Positions 1-6,933 of a DNA stretch of 15,931 nucleotides are shown here, one piece after another. Positions within the stretch are counted from its first letter, which is position 1, and every line of letters begins with the position of its first letter. Made by a program: the position numbers and the translations under genes. The notes below the pieces were generated by a model, which saw only the letters and a program-made list of their open reading frames with translations, ran no database searches and had not been told where the DNA came from. Source of the DNA: Bdellovibrionales bacterium (GTDB taxonomy: Bacteria > Bdellovibrionota > Bdellovibrionia > Bdellovibrionales > JAMPXM01); the NCBI GenBank assembly GCA_005792225.1, contig SXSP01000246.1, positions 1 through 15,931 of the forward strand, in the 5' to 3' direction.

Positions 1-2
1 CC

Positions 3-404
3 GGAATCCTCACCTACGTCCGCGACTCCGAACGCATCAAACGCTGCGGCCACTGCGACATCTGCTCGCCACTCTCCGATCTTTTAATTCCCGTTGAACC
101 CGCGCGCCCCAAGACCTTCACGACGAAAGTGCGCAAAAAGAAATTCACAACCGACCGCTCCGAAAAACTCGAAACCCCCGAAGCCGAACTCCGCGCCGAA
201 ATCATGCGCGAATGGCGAAAGAACTACGCCGACGAAAACGACATCCCACCCTTCATGGTGTTCTCCAACCGCACCCTCATCGACCTCTGCAACCGCAACC
301 CGCAAACCCTCGATCAACTCCGCGGAATCTACGGCTTCGGCGAAGCCAAGACGACCGCGGTGGGAGACCGGATTCTTGCGGAATTGCGGCGAGCGAGAGG
401 GTAA
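3..404 (+). CDS. recQ: ATP-dependent DNA helicase RecQ, C-terminal part (5' end outside window)
   Basis: The open frame runs in from the window edge (codons begin at base 3) and ends at TAA 402-404, giving about 133 residues. Near its start it reads CGHCDIC, the C-x2-C-x2-C part of the four-cysteine zinc site of RecQ helicases; the first zinc cysteine would lie upstream. The last 75 residues or so match an HRDC domain, with the pattern WRKNYADENDIPPFMVF, then NPQTLDQLRGIYGFGEAK, then a final helix. HRDC domains bind DNA and tune RecQ unwinding during recombination and fork repair. The helicase motor domains are missing only because the window starts here. A GTG at 129 could be read as a start, but the frame is open and family-like upstream of it, so it is internal. 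Confidence 0.88.
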   Translation, partial: GILTYVRDSERIKRCGHCDICSPLSDLLIPVEPARPKTFTTKVRKKKFTTDRSEKLETPEAELRAEIMREWRKNYADENDIPPFMVFSNRTLIDLCNRNPQTLDQLRGIYGFGEAKTTAVGDRILAELRRARG

Positions 405-435
405 GCGGGAGCGAGAGCGGGCGAGCGGGCATGCA

Positions 436-469
436 GACCGGGCGAGTCGGTCAGGCTTTCGTTTGAAAG
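436..469. terminator. Weak tandem hairpins between convergent recQ and the TIGR02147 gene
   Basis: Two short stems fill the 75-base gap between the convergent genes: GACCG (436-440) with CGGTC (447-451), and CTTTC (456-460) with GAAAG (465-469) around a GTTT loop. Neither is followed by a clear T run on either strand, so termination here is only a suggestion from position. Confidence 0.3.
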
Positions 470-479
470 GAAGGCAGAA

Positions 480-1289
480 TCATCTTTTTAGTTGGAACAA
501 GTCCAAGCACATCGCATAGACAGTTTCACTGTTGGACTTCTGGACGAGAGAAGCGTTCTCAGCGATAAATTCCAGAAATTTGTTTTTTAAGACGATTGCG
601 TCCTTTTCGGAAACGCTGAGGACTCCGGAATAGTGGAGATCACTGATTTCCTCTCGATCCAAAGAATCGATGGCTTGGGTTCTCCAGTTCGTGTGATGTT
701 TGATGATGTTGTGAGATTCATTACCTAACCTTACAAATTCAATAACAGCTTTGAAGCGACCCTCACGTTCTTCTATGAGGCCGCAGGAAACTAAGAACGT
801 GAGCGTCTCCGTTACGACCGGAAGCGGAAGTTTAAAAAAATGAGATAAAGCCTCTCTGGTCTGTAAAGCAGGAACTGTCACGCCGATATGAAGAGCAGCG
901 TAGCGCCAAGAGCTATAGTATTTTGATTTTTCCAACTCTGTGAGTTCGTTGGTTCCGCCGAGACGAGTTGTGAGTTTAAGACGGCTTTTGAGGCATTCTT
1001 CGATCTTTTCCTCGAAGTACGCCTTGAGCCGCTTTGAGCCTGCGCGGTCGTGTTGGACCAGTAGTAGAAAGAAGTCGGATTCATCCTTTGCATGTTCCAA
1101 AAAGCCATTAAGCGTTTCGGCTTGCTCAAGACTCAAGTTGGCTGAGCCATAGAGTATCTGTGAAATGTAAGTCGGTTGGCATCTCAAGGTTTTTGCCATC
1201 TTAGACTTGATGCCGCGTCTTTGAGAGCGCTCGCCCACTCGTTCTCGCAAATACGATTTGTACGATCTGAAGTCGAATACATTTTCCAC
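480..1289 (-). CDS. TIGR02147 / DUF4423 family putative transcriptional regulator
   Basis: This 269-residue protein shows the TIGR02147 family pattern. It opens with NVFDFRSYKSYLRE, followed at about residues 25-65 by an XRE-like helix-turn-helix region (MAKTLRCQPTYISQILYGSANLSLEQAE). A longer DUF4423 part follows with YYSSWRYAAL, a winged-helix-like stretch at about 145-185 and the motif LHYSGVLSVSEKDA. Such proteins are abundant in Bdellovibrio and Fibrobacter and are presumed DNA-binding regulators; their targets are mostly unknown. The start is GTG at 1287-1289: an in-frame TAA lies just upstream, and the family N-terminus begins there, although the ribosome binding site is weak. It is divergent from the secreted-protein gene at 1426. 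It is AT-rich against its neighbours: bases 541-600 and 721-780 each have 24 G+C in 60, against 38 in 60 at 2941-3000 in valS. This could reflect transfer or relaxed selection. Confidence 0.88.
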   Translation of the reverse strand: MENVFDFRSYKSYLRERVGERSQRRGIKSKMAKTLRCQPTYISQILYGSANLSLEQAETLNGFLEHAKDESDFFLLLVQHDRAGSKRLKAYFEEKIEECLKSRLKLTTRLGGTNELTELEKSKYYSSWRYAALHIGVTVPALQTREALSHFFKLPLPVVTETLTFLVSCGLIEEREGRFKAVIEFVRLGNESHNIIKHHTNWRTQAIDSLDREEISDLHYSGVLSVSEKDAIVLKNKFLEFIAENASLVQKSNSETVYAMCLDLFQLKR

Positions 1290-1314
1290 TGAAATACCGT
1301 GCTTTTAGAGATTT

Positions 1315-1369
1315 TTTGGCAGTCCTACTAAAGTTCATTTGAATTGCCAAAGTAAATTGATCTTTTGGC
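1315..1369. promoter_or_regulatory. Operator-like TTTGGC half-sites in the divergent promoter region
   Basis: The 136-base divergent region carries TTTGGCA at 1315-1321, its exact inverse TGCCAAA at 1345-1351, and a further TTTTGGC at 1363-1369. They form two overlapping inverted pairs: TTTGGCA-N23-TGCCAAA and GCCAAA-N12-TTTGGC. A dimeric regulator could bind here, and the TIGR02147 protein encoded next door is the obvious candidate. The repeats are seen directly; the regulatory role is inferred. Confidence 0.45.
1316..1344 (+). promoter_or_regulatory. Possible sigma-70-type promoter for the secreted protein gene
   Basis: TTGGCA (1316-1321, five of six matches to the -35 consensus) is 17 bases from TTGAAT (1339-1344, four of six matches to the -10). 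The -35 lies inside one TTTGGCA half-site, and the opposite half-site begins at 1345, so a bound repressor would cover the promoter. The call is by eye only. Confidence 0.35.
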
Positions 1370-1425
1370 GGATAACTCCTGCACGTATGTTTTGCGGGCA
1401 CGATGAACGTGCTAAAGGAGTGATT

Positions 1426-2406
1426 ATGAAATTCAGAAATACTGCGGGAGCGTGGAAGCTCCTATTAGTGACATTGCTGTTGGTTGGTGGGGCGGCGCAC
1501 GCGGGCGGGCTCAGCGACGGCGGTGGTAAAGGGGTTCTCTGCAACGATCGCCTTTCGACGCTCGACCTATTCGAGGCTCGCCAGCGCGGTTTGCCGATCC
1601 TGCGCGGAGAAGGAAATTTTGAGGAGGATCTTGTTCGCTTCGGAACGGAAGTATTCAAGCATTTCAATCGAGAGAACTTGGGGAAAAACGGGAAACCTGC
1701 CGGCGAGATGGTGCGAGAGGTGCTTCACAAGACAGTCATTTCCCGATTCCGAGCGATTCCCGCGGGAGAACGGTTGCCGTCCACTTCGGATGCAACTCTC
1801 CCACAACTTCCTTCTGGTTGCTCCGTTGTGCAAATCGCGACTTATCGCGGAGACGGTACAATCCTACTCGACGTTGAATACTGGCGGAAACTTGACAGTG
1901 TGGAACGCGCAGCCCTGGTGGTGCATGAATACATTTACCATCGCGCTCGCACGTCTGGTTCAACGACGTCTGATGAGACGAGACTCGTTCTCGGGCTCAT
2001 CTTTTCAGGCAAAAATCCCGTCCCACTTTTTAAGCCCGTTTGGACCGCCGAACGAGTCGCGTGGTGTTTAGCTGGGAGCAGCGGCACGGCTGCCGAGAAT
2101 TTTGAATTCTACGTCACGGACGAAACGGACCAGGGCAAAAATGGTATCGGGATCTATTTCAGACGGTTCAAGAACGTCTACGTGACCGCCGCTACATGGG
2201 CCTTCGTACCAGGTGTTCAGATCAAGGATCTGATTGCGAGAACTTATCCTCTTCGTTTCGCAACGGCCAAAAACTTACTGAGCGACGAAGAATGGGTTTT
2301 TGAACTTGGAACCGACACGAGCACCGAGAGCATTACCGTTCGAGCTCACCAAGTTGGTGAATCTACTCCGCCTCCGTCCCTCGGGTCCTGTCGTTTGGAG
2401 CGTTGA
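1426..2406 (+). CDS. Secreted protein of unknown function with a Gly-rich/Cys N-terminus and an HEYIYH motif
   Basis: The start is ATG 1426, set by AAAGGAG at 1414-1420; the frame is open further upstream but without a comparable site. The product is 326 residues. Residues 1-26 form a signal peptide (basic MKFR, hydrophobic LLLVTLLLVGG, cleavage after AHA). The mature protein opens with GGLSDGGGKGVLC, then LSTLDLFEAR, a layout I associate with exported proteins of Bdellovibrio-like bacteria; that association is from memory. At residues 167-172 it reads HEYIYH, followed by SGSTTSDETR. This resembles a zinc-protease HExxH site but has one residue too many, so protease activity cannot be claimed. 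There are four cysteines, at 39, 132, 214 and 322, which could form disulfides in the periplasm. It is divergent from the TIGR02147 regulator, which may control it. I cannot name a function. Confidence 0.8.
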   Translation: MKFRNTAGAWKLLLVTLLLVGGAAHAGGLSDGGGKGVLCNDRLSTLDLFEARQRGLPILRGEGNFEEDLVRFGTEVFKHFNRENLGKNGKPAGEMVREVLHKTVISRFRAIPAGERLPSTSDATLPQLPSGCSVVQIATYRGDGTILLDVEYWRKLDSVERAALVVHEYIYHRARTSGSTTSDETRLVLGLIFSGKNPVPLFKPVWTAERVAWCLAGSSGTAAENFEFYVTDETDQGKNGIGIYFRRFKNVYVTAATWAFVPGVQIKDLIARTYPLRFATAKNLLSDEEWVFELGTDTSTESITVRAHQVGESTPPPSLGSCRLER

Positions 2407-2465
2407 ATTGAGGAAAGCCGAGAATTGGACGCCTCAGCTCCCGTTTTAAACTAGAGATGAAAGTT

Positions 2466-2501
2466 GCCCGAGCGCTCTTCGTTTGAAACGAAAGCTCGGG
2501 C
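2466..2501. terminator. Hairpin between convergent genes
   Basis: GCCCGAGC (2466-2473) pairs exactly with GCTCGGGC (2494-2501). The loop holds a second near-symmetric stretch, TTCGTTT-G-AAACGAA, so the structure can extend with a small bulge. It lies 60 bases after the plus-strand stop and 80 bases after the valS stop and can serve either gene. No strong T run follows. Confidence 0.55.
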
Positions 2502-2515
2502 GTGGTCATGCAGCC

Positions 2516-2542
2516 CGGGCGGTTTTGCCTGACCGCCCGTTT
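2516..2542 (+). terminator. Hairpin with short T run between convergent genes
   Basis: CGGGCGGT (2516-2523) pairs exactly with ACCGCCCG (2532-2539), an 8-bp GC-rich stem with an 8-base loop, followed by TTT at 2540-2542. CCGGGC (2515-2520) could alternatively pair with GCCCGG (2543-2548). It is probably a terminator for the convergent genes, but the T run is short. Confidence 0.5.
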
Positions 2543-2579
2543 GCCCGGTTGGCCTCGTTTAAAAATTCCCCGACGAAAA

Positions 2580-5171
2580 CTACTCCAGCTGAATTTCCGT
2601 CACGCTGAGAGAAGGGCTTTCGTTTTGAACGACGGTTTCGGCGACTTTCACCTGACCCGCTTCGAGGAGATCCTGGCGAACGAGGTCGAAGGCTTTGAGT
2701 TGCGCTTCGTTGCCGGCGACGCGGAGGAGATTTACGGGCCACTTCAGGCTCTTTTGGCTTGAGGACTTCGCGCCGCGGATGCGGTTGAGGACACCGGAAG
2801 CGCCTTCGTAGACGAGGGTCTCGGCTCCATTCAAACCGGCGAGTTCACCGATCGTGGGCCACGCCGTTGTGTGGACGGAGGCTTCGCGGCCTGTGGCCTT
2901 GTAGCGCCATGACCAGACTTCTTCGCAGACGAAGGGCATGGTGGGCGCGAGAAGGCGGAGGAAGGTCTTCAGTGTCCAATCCAGGGTTGCGATGGCGGAG
3001 CGACCTTCGGCGCGGTCGCGCATTTGGTAGGCGCGGGCTTTTACGAGTTCGAGGTAGTTGTCGCAGAAATCCCAGAAGCGTTGTTCGGTTTCGATCAGCG
3101 CTTGCGCGTAGTCGTAGGCTTCGAAGTGCTTCGTGCAGCTCGCGACGAGATCGCGCATGACTTGGAGCCACGAGAGATCGACGGGAACACTCACATCTTT
3201 CAGGGTCACGTCGGAGACTTCGCCGATTTGAAGCATGACGAACCGGGAGGCGTTGAAGATTTTTGTCGAGAGGCGCTTACCGGTCGCGAACATCGTTTCG
3301 TCGTAGACGGTGTCGGGGCCGAGTTTTGCGCGCGCGGCCCAGTATCTTACGGCGTCGGAGGAGTACTTCTCGATGAGGGCCTGAGGGGTCACGACGTTGC
3401 CTTTGGACTTACTCATCTTGTCGCGGTTGGGATCGACAACCCAGCCGCTGATCGCGATGTTTGACCACGGAACTTGTTTCTCGTGCATGTAGGATTTCGT
3501 GATCGTGTAGAACGCCCACGTGCGGATGATCTCGTGCGCTTGCGGTCGGAGATCAGCCGGGTAGAGGCTCGCGTGGCGCTTGCTCTCGAGTTGCCAGTGG
3601 CTGTTGATCTGCGGAGTGATGGATGAAGTTGCCCACGTGTCCATCACGTCGGGATCACCGATGAAGCCGCCTGGTTTCGCGCGCTGTTCTTCTTTGAATC
3701 CGGGGGGCGCCTCGCTCAAGGGATCGACGGGAAGGCGTGAGCCATCGGCGAAGATCGGTTTTTCGTAGCGCACAACTCCGTGCTCGTCGATCGGATACCA
3801 GACGGGGAATGCGACGCCGAAGTAGCGTTGGCGCGAGATGCACCAGTCTTGGTTGAGGCCTTGGACCCATTGTTCGTAGCGCTTGTACATATGCTCGGGG
3901 TGCCACTGCACCTTGCGGCCTTGTTCGACGAGCGCTTCGCGGTGTTCGAGAATTTTTACGAACCACTGGCGGGTCGTGATGTACTCGAGAGGTTGATCAC
4001 CTTTTTCGTAGAAGCGCACCGCTTGTTCGGTGGGCTTCGGATCGCGAACGAGGGAACCATCGGCGCGGAGGAGTTCGACCATCTTCGCGCGGGCTTGGTT
4101 GACGTAGAGACCGGCGATCAAATCGTAGTTCGCGTTTGCGCGATCGGGATCGACGGACGTGAAGAGGCTTCCCTCTTTTTCGAAGCGGTGGCGGATGAAG
4201 CGGCCGTCGCGGCCGATGATTTGGCGAAGCGGAAGTTGCGAGCGTTTCCAGAACTCGACGTCATTTGCGTCACCGAAGGTGCAGACCATGAGGATGCCGG
4301 TTCCCTTTTCGGGATCGGCGTGCTCCGCGGCCATGATCGGAACGCGCGCGCCGAAGAGGGGTGTCACCGCGAACTGACCGAAATAGGGTTGAAATCTCTT
4401 GTCGTCAGGGTGGGCGACAACGGCGATACATGCGGGCAAGAGTTCCGGCCGGGTCGTGGAGATCACGAACTCGCCGCCGCCTTCGATCTTGAATTGGATG
4501 TCGTGATAGTTTCCTTGTTTAGTTCGCTCTTCGACATCGGCCTGGGCGACCGCGGTTTGAAATCCGGTATCCCACATGGTGGGGGCTTCGATGTTGTAGA
4601 CTTGGTTTTTCTTAACGAGGTCAAGAAACGACAACTGCGAAACGCGGCGGCAGTGTTCGTCGATCGTCGCGTACTGTTGGCGCCAATCGATCGAGAGCCC
4701 GAGTCTTCGCCAGAGAGCTTCGTAGAGTTTTTCGTCATCAGCGGTTTGTTTTCCGCACGCCTCAAGGAAATTGCGACGCGAGACGGGCTGTTTTTTCTTC
4801 ACGTCTTTTTCGACGGGTGTCGGCTTCCACGCGGGATCGTAGGGGAGCGACGGGTCGCACGTGATGCCAAACAGGTTCTGCACTCGTCTCTCGGTCGGAA
4901 GCCCGTTATCGTCCCAGCCCATGGGGTAAAAAACGTTTTTTCCCTTCATTCTCTGGAAGCGAGCGATGACATCGGTTTGCGTGTAGCTGAAGACGTGGCC
5001 GATGTGCAGCGATCCCGAAACGGTGGGGGGAGGCGTATCGATCACGTAAGTGTTCGCGCGCGGAACGCTCGGATCGTAGTGGTAACGACCTTCTTTTTCC
5101 CAGGTTTCGGTCCACTGGGTTTCGACGGCCTGGGGCTCATACTTCGACGGGAGGTTCGATTGTTCTTTCAT
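2580..5171 (-). CDS. valS: Valyl-tRNA synthetase, archaeal-genre short form
   Basis: This 863-residue class I aminoacyl-tRNA synthetase charges tRNA-Val with valine in the cytoplasm. The HIGH signature is at residues 56-59 inside PPPTVSGSLHIGHVFSYT, and KMSKS is at 585-589 inside DKMSKSKGN. The connective editing domain is marked by STTRPELLPAC, and the GWVVDPNRDKMSKSKGN context and the DxDxMDTWATSS-type stretch are typical. The N-terminal block MGWDDNGLPTERRVQN is the archaeal/Rickettsia-like pattern rather than the PGTDHAGIATQ of E. coli-type ValRS. The protein is also shorter than the roughly 950 residues of E. coli ValRS, and I see no extended C-terminal coiled-coil arm. The start at ATG 5171 gives a normal family N-terminus; the upstream GAGCAGG is a weak ribosome binding site. 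It is convergent with the secreted-protein gene and divergent from the thioesterase gene. Confidence 0.97.
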   Translation of the reverse strand: MKEQSNLPSKYEPQAVETQWTETWEKEGRYHYDPSVPRANTYVIDTPPPTVSGSLHIGHVFSYTQTDVIARFQRMKGKNVFYPMGWDDNGLPTERRVQNLFGITCDPSLPYDPAWKPTPVEKDVKKKQPVSRRNFLEACGKQTADDEKLYEALWRRLGLSIDWRQQYATIDEHCRRVSQLSFLDLVKKNQVYNIEAPTMWDTGFQTAVAQADVEERTKQGNYHDIQFKIEGGGEFVISTTRPELLPACIAVVAHPDDKRFQPYFGQFAVTPLFGARVPIMAAEHADPEKGTGILMVCTFGDANDVEFWKRSQLPLRQIIGRDGRFIRHRFEKEGSLFTSVDPDRANANYDLIAGLYVNQARAKMVELLRADGSLVRDPKPTEQAVRFYEKGDQPLEYITTRQWFVKILEHREALVEQGRKVQWHPEHMYKRYEQWVQGLNQDWCISRQRYFGVAFPVWYPIDEHGVVRYEKPIFADGSRLPVDPLSEAPPGFKEEQRAKPGGFIGDPDVMDTWATSSITPQINSHWQLESKRHASLYPADLRPQAHEIIRTWAFYTITKSYMHEKQVPWSNIAISGWVVDPNRDKMSKSKGNVVTPQALIEKYSSDAVRYWAARAKLGPDTVYDETMFATGKRLSTKIFNASRFVMLQIGEVSDVTLKDVSVPVDLSWLQVMRDLVASCTKHFEAYDYAQALIETEQRFWDFCDNYLELVKARAYQMRDRAEGRSAIATLDWTLKTFLRLLAPTMPFVCEEVWSWRYKATGREASVHTTAWPTIGELAGLNGAETLVYEGASGVLNRIRGAKSSSQKSLKWPVNLLRVAGNEAQLKAFDLVRQDLLEAGQVKVAETVVQNESPSLSVTEIQLE

Positions 5172-5214
5172 TGCCTGCTCATATCATTGGGCCGACTTTC
5201 GACGCAATGCCAGA

Positions 5215-5243
5215 TTGAACGGGCGATGCTTCCGAATTAAAAC
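5215..5243 (+). promoter_or_regulatory. Possible promoter for the thioesterase gene
   Basis: TTGAAC (5215-5220) and TAAAAC (5238-5243) are 17 bases apart in the 95-base region between divergent valS and the thioesterase gene. Each has four of six consensus matches, so this is a weak call by eye. Confidence 0.3.
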
Positions 5244-5266
5244 TTTCGAATCAGAGGGAGATAAAA

Positions 5267-5689
5267 ATGTCGATCGGAACCGAACCCCTAGGCGAAATTC
5301 GCGAAACCACCATCACGATCTCCGAGACTTGGCTAGATATGTTTGGTCACGTGAATAACGCTGCCTACCTGACGCTCTTTGAGCAAGTGCGTTGGGATAT
5401 CGTGTCGCCCATGGGCTTTGGCGTAAAGGGCATCCAAGAAAAACAGATGGGCCCGACGATCCTCGAAGTGAAGCTTCAGTTCCGCCGTGAGATTCGCGCT
5501 CGAGACACGATCAAGGTGAAAACTTTTGTCACCAATCACTCGGGGAAGATCACGCATCTCAGACAGATCATGGTGAAAGAGAACGGTGAGGAGGCATGCA
5601 TCGCCGACTTCGTTCTCGCGCTCTTTGACTTGAAAGCGCGTAAGTTGATTGAGCCGACGGAGGAGTGGAAGCGGGCTCTTGGAATGTAA
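5267..5689 (+). CDS. Acyl-CoA thioesterase, hotdog-fold 4HBT family
   Basis: The product is 140 residues, the usual size of single-domain hotdog thioesterases of the 4-hydroxybenzoyl-CoA thioesterase/YbgC type. These hydrolyse acyl-CoA thioesters in the cytoplasm. The signature is DMFGHVNNAAYLTLFEQ, with Asp24, His28 and Asn30 at the expected catalytic and substrate positions. It is followed by a central helix and strands such as LEVKLQFRREIRARDTIKVKT. ATG 5267 is set by AGGGAG at 5255-5260. The substrate cannot be read from sequence. The beta-barrel gene follows 80 bases downstream on the same strand with no convincing terminator between, so co-transcription is possible. Confidence 0.9.
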   Translation: MSIGTEPLGEIRETTITISETWLDMFGHVNNAAYLTLFEQVRWDIVSPMGFGVKGIQEKQMGPTILEVKLQFRREIRARDTIKVKTFVTNHSGKITHLRQIMVKENGEEACIADFVLALFDLKARKLIEPTEEWKRALGM

Positions 5690-5769
5690 CTGCCCGCCGT
5701 GTAGGCAGAGCGAAGAAAAAGATGACAAAATCACGAGCCTTTGCAAGCCTCTTGGCTTCGGAGGACACT

Positions 5770-6927
5770 ATGAAATTTGCTTCTTTGGCTACGATGACTC
5801 TCGGAACTCTGACTTTGTCTTTGGCTTTGGCTTTGCCCATGACGGCAGCGGCGAGAACCGCACGCTCAAGCACGACGACTTCGGCCGCGACATCGACGAC
5901 GACCAACACTCCCGCGATCGATCTCCCGGCGAGCCCGGCATCGAACCTTTCGGCATCGGCGGGCCGACGCACTTCTTTAAATTGGGATGCTTTCATCGAC
6001 GTGGAAGGACGCATCTGGAACAAAGAAGCCACGGCGCTCTTGCCCGATCACGGCGCGACTTTAAACGACGCGGCTCTTTATCTCTCGAAAGATTTCTCGC
6101 GCGCGACGGCGGTTGTTGATCTCCCGTTCTTCAGCAATTACTCGGGTTCGAACAACTTCCAGTTCTCAGGTCAGAAGGCGCAAGCTTACGTGCAAACGAG
6201 CTTCGGTCAGCAGTTCGGCGTGCGTCTCGGCCAATACGATTCGTTTTTCGGCATCGAGGCGAATGACTCCATCGCTCGCTTCTTCGCGAACAACGGTTTG
6301 ATGAAGAGCTTGGGAGTAATTCCCTACACGCACACGGGTGTCCAGGGCGTGATGAACGCGGATCGTTTCACGATTCGTGGTCAGATCGCGAACCCGAACA
6401 GCGCGGGCTCGATTCCGCCGAGCACGTTCCCTGAGTTGGGCGGTCAAGTTCGTTTCGATTCGGGCGCGGCGTTCGGCGCGTTCGGCTTCCAATACGGCCG
6501 CGTGAGAACCGATGCTCCCGAAAAAGACAAAGTTTTGGTTGAGTTCATGGGCGGTGCGGCCGTCGAGAAAATCACGTTCGGCGCGCAGGTCGACATCAAG
6601 AAGTCGCCGCTCACACCCGGTGCGGATAAAACCGGTCTCGGCATCGGCGTTCTCGGAACTTACCAGCACGATGCGGATCTTGGCTTCGGCGGAAGATTCG
6701 ATTATCTCAAAGACATGGGTATCGTAACGTCCGTTCCTGCGGGCAATGGCGCGGGTGCCGCGAATGCGACGGCAGAGAATGCGCTTCTTCTCTCGTTCGG
6801 TCCCTCGTACAAACTTGAGCAAGATCTCACCGTGCGTGGTGATTTCACGCTCGGAAGCCTCAAACCCCAAGGCGGAACGGACGAGACCGTCTTCGGTATC
6901 GGTCTCTCACTCGTGGCTCGCCTTTAA
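5770..6927 (+). CDS. Outer-membrane beta-barrel protein, porin-like
   Basis: ATG 5770 is chosen because GGAGGA (5760-5765) sits just upstream and a signal peptide begins there (MKFASLATM, then LTLSLALALPMTAAA); in-frame starts at 5722 and 5665 lack this. The product is 385 residues. After the signal comes a Ser/Thr/Ala-rich low-complexity linker at about residues 29-70. The rest shows repeated alternating amphipathic strands typical of a barrel, such as AQAYVQTSFGQQFGVRLGQY, FTIRGQIANP, FGAFGFQYGRV, ITFGAQVDIKK and LGFGGRFDYLKD. The GQYDSFFGIEANDS stretch recalls the BBP2/OmpL-like putative porin family, but this is resemblance by eye. The chain ends in LSLVARL, close to but not the usual aromatic C-terminus of barrel proteins. 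Transport or adhesion are both possible. maf starts six bases after its stop. Confidence 0.8.
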   Translation: MKFASLATMTLGTLTLSLALALPMTAAARTARSSTTTSAATSTTTNTPAIDLPASPASNLSASAGRRTSLNWDAFIDVEGRIWNKEATALLPDHGATLNDAALYLSKDFSRATAVVDLPFFSNYSGSNNFQFSGQKAQAYVQTSFGQQFGVRLGQYDSFFGIEANDSIARFFANNGLMKSLGVIPYTHTGVQGVMNADRFTIRGQIANPNSAGSIPPSTFPELGGQVRFDSGAAFGAFGFQYGRVRTDAPEKDKVLVEFMGGAAVEKITFGAQVDIKKSPLTPGADKTGLGIGVLGTYQHDADLGFGGRFDYLKDMGIVTSVPAGNGAGAANATAENALLLSFGPSYKLEQDLTVRGDFTLGSLKPQGGTDETVFGIGLSLVARL

Positions 6928-6933
6928 TCAGTT

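Noticed and set aside
1926..1943. Zinc metalloprotease site in the secreted protein
   Set aside because: HEYIYH has three rather than two residues between Glu and the second His, so it does not fit the HExxH zincin motif.
3780..5240. A 486-codon open frame on the plus strand opposite valS
   Set aside because: It mirrors the certain valS gene on the other strand, has no ribosome binding site or family features, and its Val/Asp/Gly-rich wording is what a GC-rich antisense frame gives.
5691..5709. CTGCC/GGCAG stem after the thioesterase gene as a terminator
   Set aside because: Only five pairs and no T run; co-transcription with the barrel gene remains possible.
6166..6870. A 234-codon minus-strand frame inside the barrel gene
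   Set aside because: It is Arg/Glu-rich, without a domain or start signal, and lies fully inside a well-supported gene.
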